Positions 17,343 through 26,668 of a stretch of 64,000 bases of DNA are shown in pieces (the first letter of the stretch is position 1; each line of letters begins with the position of its first letter). Source of the stretch: Villigracilis sp024434165 (GTDB lineage Bacteria > Chloroflexota > Anaerolineae > Anaerolineales > Villigracilaceae); the NCBI GenBank assembly GCA_030263665.1, contig SZPK01000008.1, forward strand, positions 124,001-188,000, in the 5' to 3' direction. Made by a program: the position numbers and the translations under genes. The notes beneath the pieces were generated by a model. The model did no database searches. It was given only the letters and a program-made list of their open reading frames with translations, and had not been told where the DNA came from.

Positions 17343-18398
17343 TTATAACATGAACACAGGTTTGGATCTGCCGGTCACAAGACCCGCATAGTTTCGGATT
17401 TCTTTTTCGGGACCGAACTTTGCCAGCGATTTTAATTGCTTTTCATTCAGCGCGCCCAATTGACGGAGAATCTCGAGCGCCACAGCCGGGCGGACGCGCG
17501 CATGGGTTTCGAGGGCGTCGTTAATCGTGGCTTTGTCCCCGTCGGCGACTTTGAACGCGATGCCCACGCCGCGCTCGCCGATGACGCCGGGCATGATGCC
17601 GACGGCTTGAAAACCTTCCGCGCCGCGTTTGGTGAGGATTTTGCCCTCGCAGGCTTTCATCAACTCGGTATCGAACTCGCCCCAGTTGCTGACCATCTCC
17701 GGGTGGGCGGTCATGGCGGCGGTGATCTTTTTGCAGGCGGCAGCGCGCGCTGCATTCAGGGCGTGCGGGTCGCACAAGCGCGCCACACCCAGTGCGGCGT
17801 TGAAGAGCGGCATGGCAAAGTTGGGCGCGGAACAGCCGTCCATGCCGAGTTCGATCTTTTCCGCATCCATGCCGCACATTTCGGCAAGCGTTTTCAGGAT
17901 GTCCTTCTGGATTGGATGATCGAAATCGAGATAGGTCTCCAGCGGGAGTCCGCGCATTCTGGCAAACGCCAGCATGGACGTGTGCTTGCCGGAACAGTTG
18001 TTGAAATTGGCGGTGGGATGGATGTCGTTCCTGATGACCTCGCGCAGTTTCTTCGAGTCGCCGGGCAGGTGGGGCCCGCACTGGAGATGGGTTTCTTGAA
18101 TTCCAACCTTTGTCTGCAAGGCATGCACGGCGTCGAGGTGCATTTGCGCAGTTTCGTGCGAGGCGCAGGAGAGGGCGAGTTCCGCCTGGGTGTAGCGGTA
18201 GTGTTCCACGCCGCCCTGTTCCACAAAGGGAAGCGCCTGGAAAGGCTTGGCGGAGGAGCGCAAAAAGGCGACCGTGTGAGGGTCGCCGTGGGAGTGCAGC
18301 AGGGTCCCGTTTGAATCAACGATGGCAATGGAGCCGAAGTGCGTGGATTCGACGGTGGACCCGCGAATCAATTCGAAAAGCGGTTGGGGCATTGTCAT
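17343..18398 (-). CDS. L-asparaginase, Rhizobium etli ReAV (thermolabile) type
   Basis: 351 residues, of the asparaginase family that is unrelated to E. coli AnsA/AnsB and folds like penicillin-binding enzymes. The S-x-x-K pair is in RSSAKPF (Ser48, Lys51). A zinc site of the ReAV type is suggested by NNCSGKHTS (Cys135, Lys138) and MDGCSAP (Cys189), which fall on the same numbering as I remember for ReAV. SCASHE, GVIGERGVGIAFK and the closing N-Y-A-G-L-V-T-G-R segment are family landmarks. Hydrolyses asparagine to aspartate and ammonia, presumably in the cytoplasm as no signal peptide is seen. It directly follows the MBL gene (TAA-ATG). Confidence 0.9.
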   Translation of the reverse strand: MTMPQPLFELIRGSTVESTHFGSIAIVDSNGTLLHSHGDPHTVAFLRSSAKPFQALPFVEQGGVEHYRYTQAELALSCASHETAQMHLDAVHALQTKVGIQETHLQCGPHLPGDSKKLREVIRNDIHPTANFNNCSGKHTSMLAFARMRGLPLETYLDFDHPIQKDILKTLAEMCGMDAEKIELGMDGCSAPNFAMPLFNAALGVARLCDPHALNAARAAACKKITAAMTAHPEMVSNWGEFDTELMKACEGKILTKRGAEGFQAVGIMPGVIGERGVGIAFKVADGDKATINDALETHARVRPAVALEILRQLGALNEKQLKSLAKFGPEKEIRNYAGLVTGRSKPVFML

Positions 18399-19256
18399 TT
18401 AGTCTTCGTCCGCCATGCTGGCGATGTGATACTGGCGCGCGTTGTAGTGGAGCAGTCCGTAGCGCAGGCGCTGGGCAAACTGTTTCTGCCGCGCGGCGGG
18501 CGCCTTGAACCAGGTAAGCAGCGATGCGACCATTTTTTCCACGGCGGCGGGGTTTGGTTTCTTGGTGGTGATCTTTTCCAGTTTGTCGTGGACGTGCTTG
18601 AGGAAATCGTACTGGGTTTTGACCGCGGCTGTGTTCACCACGCCGCCGCGGCTGCTGATGAAAGTGTACCCTTTGAAGGACGGATCCATGAGCAGGTTGA
18701 GGGACGAGAGCCAGGCTTTGAGGTTCGAGCCAGCCAGAAAAGGCGGCTGGTTCTTCAACACGGTATCGCCGACAAAGACGATCTTCTCCTGCGGCAGGCG
18801 CACCCAGATCGAACCGTTGGACGGACCCGGATGATGTTCGAGCAGCACGGGCGAGTCGCCCCAATGCAGGGTCATTTGGTCGGAAAAGGAGACCTCTGGC
18901 GGCGCCCAACGGACGCTGCCCAAGCCGGGGATGGATTCCCAATCGGCGCCGGTTTCCTCTCCCTGCGCCTTGAAGGTGCTGGGGCGGGTGCGGAAGATGT
19001 TGGCGGTCTTTTCATGCGCGATGACGGTGCAGTCCATGGCGCGCGCGCCCAGGGTGCGGTCGGGATGCGCGTCCATGTTGATCAACACGCGCTCCATGCC
19101 GCCGCCCAGGTTCATCAATGAGGCGCGCCAGGAACGCGCTTCCTCCGGGGAGGGCGGCGCATCAATCTGGATCAAGCCGCGCGGGGTGACGATCACTCCC
19201 AGCGTCACGCCGGGATACTGGTCTTCGATATAAATGTTTTTGGTAATCTCCTGCAT
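18399..19256 (-). CDS. Metallo-beta-lactamase-fold protein with altered metal motif
   Basis: 285 residues. The MBL-fold order is visible: TLGVIVTPRGLIQIDAPPSP, then the metal loop, HHPGPSNGSIWVRLPQEKIVFVGDTVL. The usual H-x-H-x-D-H is replaced by NMDAHPDR (the first histidine is Asn), while the later His of HHPGPS and Asp of VGDTV are present, so metal binding may be partial or changed. AGGAGCGCT precedes the ATG at 19256. The stop touches the start of the asparaginase gene, so the two are probably cotranscribed. Confidence 0.82.
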   Translation of the reverse strand: MQEITKNIYIEDQYPGVTLGVIVTPRGLIQIDAPPSPEEARSWRASLMNLGGGMERVLINMDAHPDRTLGARAMDCTVIAHEKTANIFRTRPSTFKAQGEETGADWESIPGLGSVRWAPPEVSFSDQMTLHWGDSPVLLEHHPGPSNGSIWVRLPQEKIVFVGDTVLKNQPPFLAGSNLKAWLSSLNLLMDPSFKGYTFISSRGGVVNTAAVKTQYDFLKHVHDKLEKITTKKPNPAAVEKMVASLLTWFKAPAARQKQFAQRLRYGLLHYNARQYHIASMADED

Positions 19257-19313
19257 AGCGCTCCTGAAATGATTAAACGACTTCGGAAGCCTGTTTCCGC
19301 CTCCGAAGTCCAT

Positions 19314-21473
19314 TTAGTTTTGTTTCTGGTCCGGTTTGAAGGTCAAGCGTCCGGTCTGGCGCTTGAGCTGACCCGTGGCTTGTTTCTTCGCCACAGGCAG
19401 CGTGAGCCAGAAGGTGGTGCCTTTTTCCATCTCGCTTTCCACATGGATCTCGCCCCCGTGTCCATGCACAGCCAGGCGGCAAAACGCCAGCCCCACTCCC
19501 AATCCGCCGGGGCGGTTCCTGCCGCGCAGGCGGGTGAATTTTTCGAAGATGCGTTCCTGGTCTGCCGGGGAAATTCCGGGACCCGTATCGCGCACGTAGA
19601 ATTTGACGTATGCGCCGTCGGATGTGGTCTGCGCGCCGATCTCGATGCGCCCGCCCACCGGCGTGAACTTGATGGAATTTTCGAGCAGGTTGACGAACAC
19701 GCGGTAGATCATGTCCACATCCACCCAGATGAGCGGGAGGACGCTGGTGGCGTGATTGACCAGCGTTTGCTGGCGGGCGGCAGCGGACGGCTCCACATCG
19801 CGCAGCGACTCGCGGATGAGCGCGATCGGGTCAATGGAATTCTGGTCCACAATCGGCTGCCCGGCTTCGAGGCGGTTGATATCGAGCAGGGAGTTCACCA
19901 GCCGCTGGATGCGGGCGGTGGAGTTCCGCGCAATATTCAGCATGGAGGTCAGCATATCGTCGTTGGGAAGCAGGGTGCTCATCATCTCCAGGCTCGAAAC
20001 GATGTTGCCCAGCGGCGAACGCAGGTCGTGGAAGATCATGGAGGTCATGTCGTCGCGCAGGGCGTCCAGTTCCTTGCGGACGGTAATATCCCGCATGATC
20101 CATTGGATGGAGTCCGCATCTTCGAATTCCACGCGGCGCACATACACCTCGACGGGGATGATGCCGCTGTCCATGCGGTGCAAGCCCGCTTCATAGTTGC
20201 ACCCGTTGTCCCGCCGGAGGACTTCGAAACGCTCCCCGATCAGGGTCCAATTGACTTCATGCAGTTGGTCAATGGTCAGGGTGTGCAGCTGCTCCACGCT
20301 GTAACCGCTCAACGAAACCGCGCGGCGGTTGGCTTCCAGGATCCGTCCGTTGAAATCGGTGATCAGAATCGTATCCACGCTGTCTTCGAACAGCTCGCGG
20401 TAATGCTGGTGCGCCTTTTGCAGCTGCTCGAACAACTCCGCGTTTTGAATCGTCGTCCCGGCGAGACTGCCCAAGCCGGTCATCACCACCAGCGCGTCCG
20501 GGTCGAACGAGCCGTTGGTGGGATTGATGGCCTCCAGCACGCCGATGATCTTTCCCTGCGCCTGAATGGGAGCGATGGCAAGAGCGCGCATCTCGACTCC
20601 ATTGAGGCGGTCAATTTCACTGTAACGCGGGTCCTGCTGGACGGCAGGCACCACCATTCCCTGCTTTTCACGGATGACCGTTCCAGCCAGCCCTTTGCCC
20701 TCCGGGATGCGGTTGCCCGGAATACTGCCGTAGTTATGCCCCGCCGCCGCCTGGAAGACAAGTTGACCGTTGTTGTTGTCAATTAGTGCCAGCGCCACCG
20801 TCTCAACCTGAAGCGCCTGCATCGTCTGGTTAAGGATGCGGCGCAGGACGTCCTGCATCGCCAGCGAGGTGTTGATCGCCGCCGCCCCTTCCGCCAGCGC
20901 CGACATGACGCGCGCCGTGCGCTGTGTTTCGGTATACAGGCGCGCGTTCAGGACCGCAATGCTTGCCTGGTCCGCAATCGCCTGCATCAATTCGAGGTGT
21001 TCTCCGTTGAAGGTGTTGGGAACGGGATGAACGAGCGTAAGCACCCCCACCATGCGTTCGCGCGCCATGAGCGGCACGCAGATCGCCGATTTTGCGCCGC
21101 TCTTTTCCACGGAATCATCCGCGCGGCGCAGCCAGCGTTCGTCCTTGCTGGTATCGGGCACCAGGGCGGGCTTGCGGTTCTGCACAACCCAGCCTGCCAG
21201 CCCGCGTTCCATCGTTTCGCGCAATTGCTGCGTGGTATGGTCATGGAACTGCCTGCCATATACGATGGTCGCATCCACGGGTCTGCCGAAGTCGTCCATT
21301 ACGATGATACTGCCGCGCTCGCCTCCCACATACTGAATGGCGGCGAACAACAGCCGTTGCAGGACGGTTCGAAGGTCCAAGGCAGTGGCAACTTCACGGC
21401 TGACTTTGACCAGCAATTCAAGCAGAGGGCGAGTGCGACCTTCAGACATTTGTACCCAGTGTTCCCGGACCAT
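19314..21473 (-). CDS. GAF-GAF-PAS sensor histidine kinase
   Basis: 719 residues without membrane segments. Order: GAF about 20-180, GAF about 190-345, PAS about 355-480 (ELFEDSVDTILITDFNGRI), HisKA with phospho-acceptor His in MIFHDLRSPLGN near residue 480, and HATPase with N-box FVNLLENSIKF, G1 VRDTGPGIS and G2 GLGVGLAFCRL. Soluble sensor of an unidentified small ligand or redox signal. No response regulator is adjacent, so its partner is elsewhere. A TATACT hexamer at 21478-21483 sits only four bases before the first ATG; translation from the ATG at 21449 would fit that promoter better. Confidence 0.92.
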   Translation of the reverse strand: MVREHWVQMSEGRTRPLLELLVKVSREVATALDLRTVLQRLLFAAIQYVGGERGSIIVMDDFGRPVDATIVYGRQFHDHTTQQLRETMERGLAGWVVQNRKPALVPDTSKDERWLRRADDSVEKSGAKSAICVPLMARERMVGVLTLVHPVPNTFNGEHLELMQAIADQASIAVLNARLYTETQRTARVMSALAEGAAAINTSLAMQDVLRRILNQTMQALQVETVALALIDNNNGQLVFQAAAGHNYGSIPGNRIPEGKGLAGTVIREKQGMVVPAVQQDPRYSEIDRLNGVEMRALAIAPIQAQGKIIGVLEAINPTNGSFDPDALVVMTGLGSLAGTTIQNAELFEQLQKAHQHYRELFEDSVDTILITDFNGRILEANRRAVSLSGYSVEQLHTLTIDQLHEVNWTLIGERFEVLRRDNGCNYEAGLHRMDSGIIPVEVYVRRVEFEDADSIQWIMRDITVRKELDALRDDMTSMIFHDLRSPLGNIVSSLEMMSTLLPNDDMLTSMLNIARNSTARIQRLVNSLLDINRLEAGQPIVDQNSIDPIALIRESLRDVEPSAAARQQTLVNHATSVLPLIWVDVDMIYRVFVNLLENSIKFTPVGGRIEIGAQTTSDGAYVKFYVRDTGPGISPADQERIFEKFTRLRGRNRPGGLGVGLAFCRLAVHGHGGEIHVESEMEKGTTFWLTLPVAKKQATGQLKRQTGRLTFKPDQKQN

Positions 21474-21505
21474 AATAAGTATAGCCCCTTTGGTACAATT
21501 AATCC

Positions 21506-22165
21506 ATGCCCATAAATCCCCTAAAAGTCCATGCGCTCTGCTTCGATGTGGATGGCACCCTGAGCGACACCGACGACCTGTACACGCAAAAAGTCTCCAG
21601 ATTTCTCCCCCGCTTTATTTTCAAAAATCCAGACCGCGCCGCGCGCCGCTTTGTGATGTGGATCGAATCGCCCGGCAATGCCCTGCTGAGTCTCGCGGAT
21701 ACGCTTCACCTCGACGACGAGATGGTTGCCATCATCAACTGGCTTTATCGCCGCCGAAAACAATCCTCGAGGAAATTCCTGCTCGTCCCCGGCGTGGACG
21801 AGATGCTCAAAAAACTGCACGGACGCTACCCCATGTCGGTGGTCAGCGCGCGCGACGAGCATGGGACGATGGCGTTCCTTGAACAGTATGACCTCGTCCG
21901 GTATTTCGATGCGGTCGTCACCGGTTTATCCGCCAGGCATACCAAGCCCTATCCCGACCCGGTGCTGCTCGCCGCGGAAAAAATGGGCGTCGCGCCCGAA
22001 AACTGCCTGATGATCGGCGACACCACCGTGGACATCCGCGCGGGGAAATCTGCCGGGGCGCAAACGGTGGGCGTTTTATGCGGTTTTGGCGAGGAACCCG
22101 AATTGAGGAAAATGGGGGCGGATGAAATTTTGGAAGATACGACGAAGTTATTGAGAATCTTGTAG
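21506..22165 (+). CDS. HAD-superfamily phosphatase (phosphoglycolate-phosphatase-like)
   Basis: 219 residues. Motif I CFDVDGTLSDTD (nucleophile Asp14, acid Asp16), motif II SVVSARDEHG, motif III lysine in ARHTKPYPDPVLLAAEKMG, motif IV MIGDTTVDIRAGKSAGAQTVGV. The helical cap lies between residues 20 and 85. This is the Gph/PpaX branch; the substrate may be phosphoglycolate or pyrophosphate. No ribosome site: TACAAT at 21494-21499 ends six bases before the ATG, so the mRNA may be leaderless. Divergent from the kinase gene. Confidence 0.88.
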   Translation: MPINPLKVHALCFDVDGTLSDTDDLYTQKVSRFLPRFIFKNPDRAARRFVMWIESPGNALLSLADTLHLDDEMVAIINWLYRRRKQSSRKFLLVPGVDEMLKKLHGRYPMSVVSARDEHGTMAFLEQYDLVRYFDAVVTGLSARHTKPYPDPVLLAAEKMGVAPENCLMIGDTTVDIRAGKSAGAQTVGVLCGFGEEPELRKMGADEILEDTTKLLRIL

Positions 22166-22191
22166 GGACACAGCCTCGCTGTGTCCCTACA
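22161..22191 (+). terminator. Hairpin after the HAD gene, terminator-like
   Basis: TGTAGGGACACAGC and GCTGTGTCCCTACA form a perfect 14-pair stem with a three-base loop, overlapping the stop codon. The following tract (TTCTGTC) is weak, so it may be a repeat hairpin rather than an efficient terminator. Confidence 0.5.
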
Positions 22192-22225
22192 TTCTGTCAG
22201 GCGGAAATTGCTTCCATTTTTCGCT

Positions 22226-22266
22226 CAAGCCGCCGTCCTCGGCGGCGAGGACGGCGCCGAGAGCAA
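22226..22266. repeat. GC-rich core of the GGCGGCG...CCGCCGCC repeat family
   Basis: GCTCAAGCCGCCGTCCTCGG and the continuing CGGCGAGGACGGCG match the core of the 88-bp elements at 11073 and 34967, without their ends. Located between the convergent HAD and ABC-exporter genes. Confidence 0.65.
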
Positions 22267-22302
22267 TCATCTTGTTTAAAGTACTTTTTGATACCTGCTT
22301 AT

Positions 22303-24333
22303 TTATTTAGAGACCACTTCCATCTCTTCCTGTTTTTTGAACTGGCTCATGTACAAATCGTAGTAAAAACCCTGCCTTGCCAGCAGTTCGTCGTGTTTGC
22401 CGCGCTCGATGATCTGACCGTCCTTCAGCACCAAAATCAGGTCTGCGTTGCGGATGGTGGAGAGGCGGTGCGCAATGACGAACGCGGTGCGTCCTTTGAG
22501 CAGTTCATCGAAGGCTTTCTGGATGAGACGTTCGGTGCGTGTGTCCACGCTGGAAGTTGCTTCGTCCAGAATGAGGATCTTCGGGTCCGAGAGCGCAGCG
22601 CGGGCAATCGCGAGCAGCTGCCGCTGTCCCTGCGAGAGACCCGACCCGCGTTCACCCAAAACCGTTTGATATTTTTCGGGCAGGCGCTCGATGAACGAAT
22701 CGGCGTTGGCGAGTTTGATCGCCGCCATCACTTCTTCATCGGCTGCATCGGGTCTGCCAAAGCGGACGTTTTCCATCACGCTCTGGCTGAATAAAAACGT
22801 ATCTTGAAGCACAATGCCGATCTGTTCGCGGAGCGATTTCATCGTCACATCACGGACGTCCATGCCGTCAATTTTCACGGAGCCGCTTGTCACGTCGTAA
22901 AAACGTGGAATCAAATTGATGATCGTCGTCTTGCCCGCGCCTGTGGGACCGACAATGGCGATGGTCTGTCCAGGCTGGGCGGTGAAGGAAACGTCTCTCA
23001 GCACGGGCACGCCGTCTTCGTAGGAGTGCGAGGCGTTTTCAAATTCGACCAATCCCTTGATGGGCGGCATGGTCGTTGCGTTGGGCTTGTCGGTCACGGC
23101 GGGTTTTTCATCGAGGATGTTGAAGATGCGTTCCGCGCCCGCGATGGCGTTTTGAATGTTCGTCCACAAGACGGCGATCTGTTGAATCGGCTGGTTGAAG
23201 CGCTGGACGTAGGCGAGGAAGGTCACAACCAAGCCGAGCGTAACGGTCGTGCCAAGCAGGGACTGTCCTTTGAGCAGATACCATCCGCCCACGCCCGTGA
23301 CAATCGCCAGCGCAACGTAGGAGAGCGCTTCGAGCGTGGGCGCAAGCGCGGAGGTGTACGCCACGGCGCGCACGTTGGCGTCGCGGTTGGCGGCGTTGAC
23401 TTCCTTGAATTGTTCGATGTTCTCGTCGGCGCGGTTGAACGCCTGCACTTCGCGCACGGCGGCGATGGATTCCTGCAATTCGGCGTTGACGTTGCCAATC
23501 TCCTGCCGCGAGATGCGGAAGGCTTTGCGCGCCTGCTCCGAGAAGTACCACGTGGCGATGAACATGATCGGCGCAACGGACAGCGAGAGCAGCGCAAACG
23601 GCACGTTGGCGGTCAGCATTTTGTAGGAGACCCAGACCAGCGAGAGAATCCCGCTGAACACGTTGACCAGCGCGAATGAGAAGGCTTGTTCGATGGCGGT
23701 CGTGTCGTTGGTGATGCGGCTCATCAGGTCGCCCGCTTCATGCTCGGAGTAGTAACTGAGCGATAACCGATGCAGCTGCTCGAACACTTCCACACGCAGG
23801 ACACGCAGCACGTGCTGACCCGTCCATGCCATGGTGAAGAAGGTGAGACCCGTCAGCACGGCGCCGAGGACGTACAAGCCGATCATGACCAGGATGAGGC
23901 GGAACATGCCTTCGATGCGCTGGTCGTCCGTCATGGCGGCGGGGTTGGGGACGTCGAATCCGCCCAGGGTGTAGGCGTTGTAAACGAGCCTGCGCGTGAA
24001 CGACAGGGATGATGGATCGTCCGCGGCGAGATAACAGGAGGAGGAAGAGGCTTGGGATGTCGAACCAGTATCGGGGAAGAATGAAGCGAAGCCTCCTCCC
24101 GAAGCGCCCGCCGGGACGAGGAAACAGTCCGTCGCCTGTCCCATCAATTCGGGGGTCGTGACTTGAGTCCACGTGGCAACGATGACAAAACCGACCGCAA
24201 GCAAAATCATGTACCAGAAGCGGTTGAAGTATCTGCCGAGGCGTCCCAACGTTTCGCCGAGGTTGCGCGGCTTGATGGTTTCCTGATTTAACATGCCGCC
24301 GAAGCGGCCCCCGCCAGCAGGTCCGTGCATCAT
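22303..24333 (-). CDS. Heterodimeric ABC exporter, canonical-ATPase half
   Basis: 676 residues: six-helix membrane domain (about 35-385) and nucleotide-binding domain. Walker A GPTGAGKTT, Walker B ILILDEATSSVD with catalytic Glu, and H-loop IAHRLS are intact, but the signature is LSQGQ rather than LSGGQ. With its neighbour this fits a BmrCD/LmrCD/TM287-288-type exporter with one active and one degenerate ATP site. The loop between helices 1 and 2 is enlarged by a Gly/Ser-rich insert of about 50 residues bearing two cysteines (TDCFLV, SSSCYL), presumably outside the cell. GGAGGGCGCT precedes the ATG. Likely multidrug or lipid export; substrate unknown. Confidence 0.93.
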   Translation of the reverse strand: MMHGPAGGGRFGGMLNQETIKPRNLGETLGRLGRYFNRFWYMILLAVGFVIVATWTQVTTPELMGQATDCFLVPAGASGGGFASFFPDTGSTSQASSSSCYLAADDPSSLSFTRRLVYNAYTLGGFDVPNPAAMTDDQRIEGMFRLILVMIGLYVLGAVLTGLTFFTMAWTGQHVLRVLRVEVFEQLHRLSLSYYSEHEAGDLMSRITNDTTAIEQAFSFALVNVFSGILSLVWVSYKMLTANVPFALLSLSVAPIMFIATWYFSEQARKAFRISRQEIGNVNAELQESIAAVREVQAFNRADENIEQFKEVNAANRDANVRAVAYTSALAPTLEALSYVALAIVTGVGGWYLLKGQSLLGTTVTLGLVVTFLAYVQRFNQPIQQIAVLWTNIQNAIAGAERIFNILDEKPAVTDKPNATTMPPIKGLVEFENASHSYEDGVPVLRDVSFTAQPGQTIAIVGPTGAGKTTIINLIPRFYDVTSGSVKIDGMDVRDVTMKSLREQIGIVLQDTFLFSQSVMENVRFGRPDAADEEVMAAIKLANADSFIERLPEKYQTVLGERGSGLSQGQRQLLAIARAALSDPKILILDEATSSVDTRTERLIQKAFDELLKGRTAFVIAHRLSTIRNADLILVLKDGQIIERGKHDELLARQGFYYDLYMSQFKKQEEMEVVSK

Positions 24334-24344
24334 AGCGCCCTCCG

Positions 24345-24506
24345 CATGTCATTGCGAGGGCTGGTCGAGGAGCGGCGCTGCAAGCACCACGTATCGAGAC
24401 CCAGCCCGAAGCAATCCCCCGTCTGAGGGGAAAGTTTTTTCGAGGATGCTTCACTGGATACCTGGAGATTGCTTCGTCGCGGTGCCTCGCGCCGCTCCTC
24501 GCAATG
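24345..24506. repeat. TCATTGCGAGG...GCAATC repeat cluster
   Basis: Inverted units of the type TCATTGCGAGGRSYGG and CCGCTCCTCGCAATGATAT flank two shorter AAGCAATCCCC / GGAGATTGCTTC pieces. A short related unit is at 13747-13790. It separates the two exporter genes. Confidence 0.65.
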
Positions 24507-24540
24507 ATATTGGGAATTTTTATTTTTTATGTTCATGTGA

Positions 24541-26487
24541 TTACCTTTGACCGCTCTGTGTTTCCGGTAAAAGTTGCGAATTGTAAATTTCCGCATAAAT
24601 GGGTTCCTCTTCCATGAGTTCGGCGTGCCTGCCCTGCGCGACGATCTGACCTTTATCGAGGACGATGATCCTGTCGGCGTTCATCACGGTGCTGATGCGC
24701 TGTGCGATGACGAACGACGTGCGTCCTTCCATCAGGGTATCGAGCGCTTTTTGGATTTGCGCTTCGGTGGCGAGGTCCACGCTCGAGGTGGAATCATCCA
24801 GGATAAGAATTCGGGGATTTAAGAGAATGGCGCGGGCGATGGCGATGCGCTGCTTTTGTCCGCCGCTGAGGGTTTGCCCGCGTTCGCCGACGTGCGTGTT
24901 GTAGCCTTCGGGGAAGGACATGATGAACTCGTGCGCGGCGGCGGCTTTTGCGGCGGCTTCGATTTCCTGCTGGGTGGCGTCGGGTTTGCCGAAGGCGATG
25001 TTCTCGCGGATCGTCCCGCTGAAGAGGGTGGTCTCCTGCAAGACAATGCCGATCTGCGAACGAAGCGAGTCGAGAGTCACGTCGCGCAAGTCGTATCCGT
25101 CAATTGTGATTTTCCCTTCGCTGGGGTCATAGAAACGCGGCAGTAAATTGATGATGGTCGTCTTGCCCGAACCTGTCGCGCCGAGCAGGGCAACCGTCTC
25201 GCCTGCTTTGGCTTCGAACGAAACATTGTTCAGCACAGGCTCGCCCCCGCCGAAATAACGGAAGGTCACGTTCTCGAATTTGACATCGCCTTTCACGGGA
25301 GGAAGTTTGACCGCGTCGGGTTTATCCACAATGTCGGATTTCGCGTCGAGGATCTCGAAGATGCGTTCCGCCGACGCGCCCGCCTGCCCCATCTGCGTGA
25401 CGATCATGCCGAACATCATGATCGGGAAAAAGAGATACATCAGATAAAGCGAGAACTCCTGCCACGCGCCCAGGCTGAGCGCGCCGACGATGATTTGCTT
25501 GCCGCCCACGTACAGAATCGCGGCTTGACCGAGGTTCGCAATCAGAAACACGAGCGGGAACATGAACGTGAACAGACGCGAGACCGCAATCTGCTGGTTC
25601 ATCGTATCGTCTGCGGCGGCGCGGAACTTCGCCTGCTGTTCCCGTTCGCGCGTAAACGCCTTGATGACCTTGATGCCCGCGAGGTTTTCCTGCAAGACCG
25701 TGTTCAAGTGCGACAACTTCTGCTGCACTTTGGCAAACATCGGCTGGGCAACGCTTGCAAACACGATGAAGATCACAATCGCAACGGGCAGGATGGGCAT
25801 CGCCGTCCACGCCAGCGAAACGTTCGACGTGAACAAAATGACGACCGTTCCCGTCAGCAGAATCACCGCGCCGACAAGCTGCAAGAGTCCCTGCCCGATG
25901 AAGAGGCGCACCTTTTCCACGTCGTCGGTGGCGCGAATCATCAACTGACCCGTTTGGTTTTTATCGTGATATGAAAACGACAAGCGCTGGATTTTTGCAT
26001 AGAGATCGTTCCGCAGATCATACGCGACGGCTTGCGAATTCTTCTCCGCCCAGAACGCCTGCAAAAATGCGAAGAGTCCGCGCAGGAGAGCGAAGACGAC
26101 GATGGCGGCGATGGCGGTGATCAACGCCTGCGGGGCGTTTGCCGCATCCGCCTCCAACTGGACTTTGAGCTGGTCCAGCGTCAGGGAGGCTGGTCTACCC
26201 GTGAGTTCGAGAATCTTCGGCAGGGCGGCATCCACAAACGCGGCGGGGATTTTATCCAGCGCCTGCAAAATCTGGTCGGCGACGTAGCCGCTCGTCACCG
26301 CGTCAATCACATTGCGCACCATGCGCGGCACAGCAAGCTGCGAGAGCGTGGCGACGAGCAAAAACAGATACGGCAGGAGAGCCTGCTGCTTGTAACGGGT
26401 CAAATAGCGGATGGCGCGCCCAATGCCCTTGTTGGATGAAGAACGGGGCCGCGTGCGGGTGCGGGGGTGGGATAGGGTTGCTTGCAT
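24541..26487 (-). CDS. Heterodimeric ABC exporter, degenerate-site half
   Basis: 648 residues. Membrane domain about 35-375, then the ATPase domain: Walker A GATGSGKTT, canonical signature LSGGQKQR, but Walker B is ILILDDSTSSVD (Asp in place of the catalytic Glu) and the switch residue is Gln (IAQRIS instead of AHR). Such changes mark the non-catalytic site of heterodimeric exporters, complementary to the LSQGQ signature of the partner encoded just downstream. The helix 1-2 loop carries an extra amphipathic stretch of about 70 residues. Follows marR by 172 bases and is probably under its control. Confidence 0.93.
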   Translation of the reverse strand: MQATLSHPRTRTRPRSSSNKGIGRAIRYLTRYKQQALLPYLFLLVATLSQLAVPRMVRNVIDAVTSGYVADQILQALDKIPAAFVDAALPKILELTGRPASLTLDQLKVQLEADAANAPQALITAIAAIVVFALLRGLFAFLQAFWAEKNSQAVAYDLRNDLYAKIQRLSFSYHDKNQTGQLMIRATDDVEKVRLFIGQGLLQLVGAVILLTGTVVILFTSNVSLAWTAMPILPVAIVIFIVFASVAQPMFAKVQQKLSHLNTVLQENLAGIKVIKAFTREREQQAKFRAAADDTMNQQIAVSRLFTFMFPLVFLIANLGQAAILYVGGKQIIVGALSLGAWQEFSLYLMYLFFPIMMFGMIVTQMGQAGASAERIFEILDAKSDIVDKPDAVKLPPVKGDVKFENVTFRYFGGGEPVLNNVSFEAKAGETVALLGATGSGKTTIINLLPRFYDPSEGKITIDGYDLRDVTLDSLRSQIGIVLQETTLFSGTIRENIAFGKPDATQQEIEAAAKAAAAHEFIMSFPEGYNTHVGERGQTLSGGQKQRIAIARAILLNPRILILDDSTSSVDLATEAQIQKALDTLMEGRTSFVIAQRISTVMNADRIIVLDKGQIVAQGRHAELMEEEPIYAEIYNSQLLPETQSGQR

Positions 26488-26489
26488 GA

Positions 26490-26668
26490 TTTCCTTTTGG
26501 TGATTGAGTAATTGGGTAATTAGAGATTAGAGATTGGAGACTGAGAGGAGTGTACGATGAGATGTGAAGCGTATCGGCAGACGAATGGGTTACGTCTGGG
26601 TATTTATTTGTGTACCTGTGTACCTGTGTGCTTGTTTACCTGTCTATTTGTTTACCTGTCTACGTGTG
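26490..26668. repeat. Mixed short-repeat tract between marR and the exporter
   Basis: Contains AGAGATTAGAGATTGGAGACTG (related to 461-486 and 37561-37589) and a run of TGTACCTGTGTACCTGTGTG / TTTACCTGTCTA units related to 2694-2775. The tract runs into the marR gene and supplies its stop codon (ACACACG-TAG-ACAGG on the minus strand). Confidence 0.6.

Noticed and set aside
26590..26668. Possible CRISPR or operator array of TACCTGTGT units
   Set aside because: Irregular spacing and relation to the repeat at 2694-2775 indicate a dispersed low-complexity repeat.
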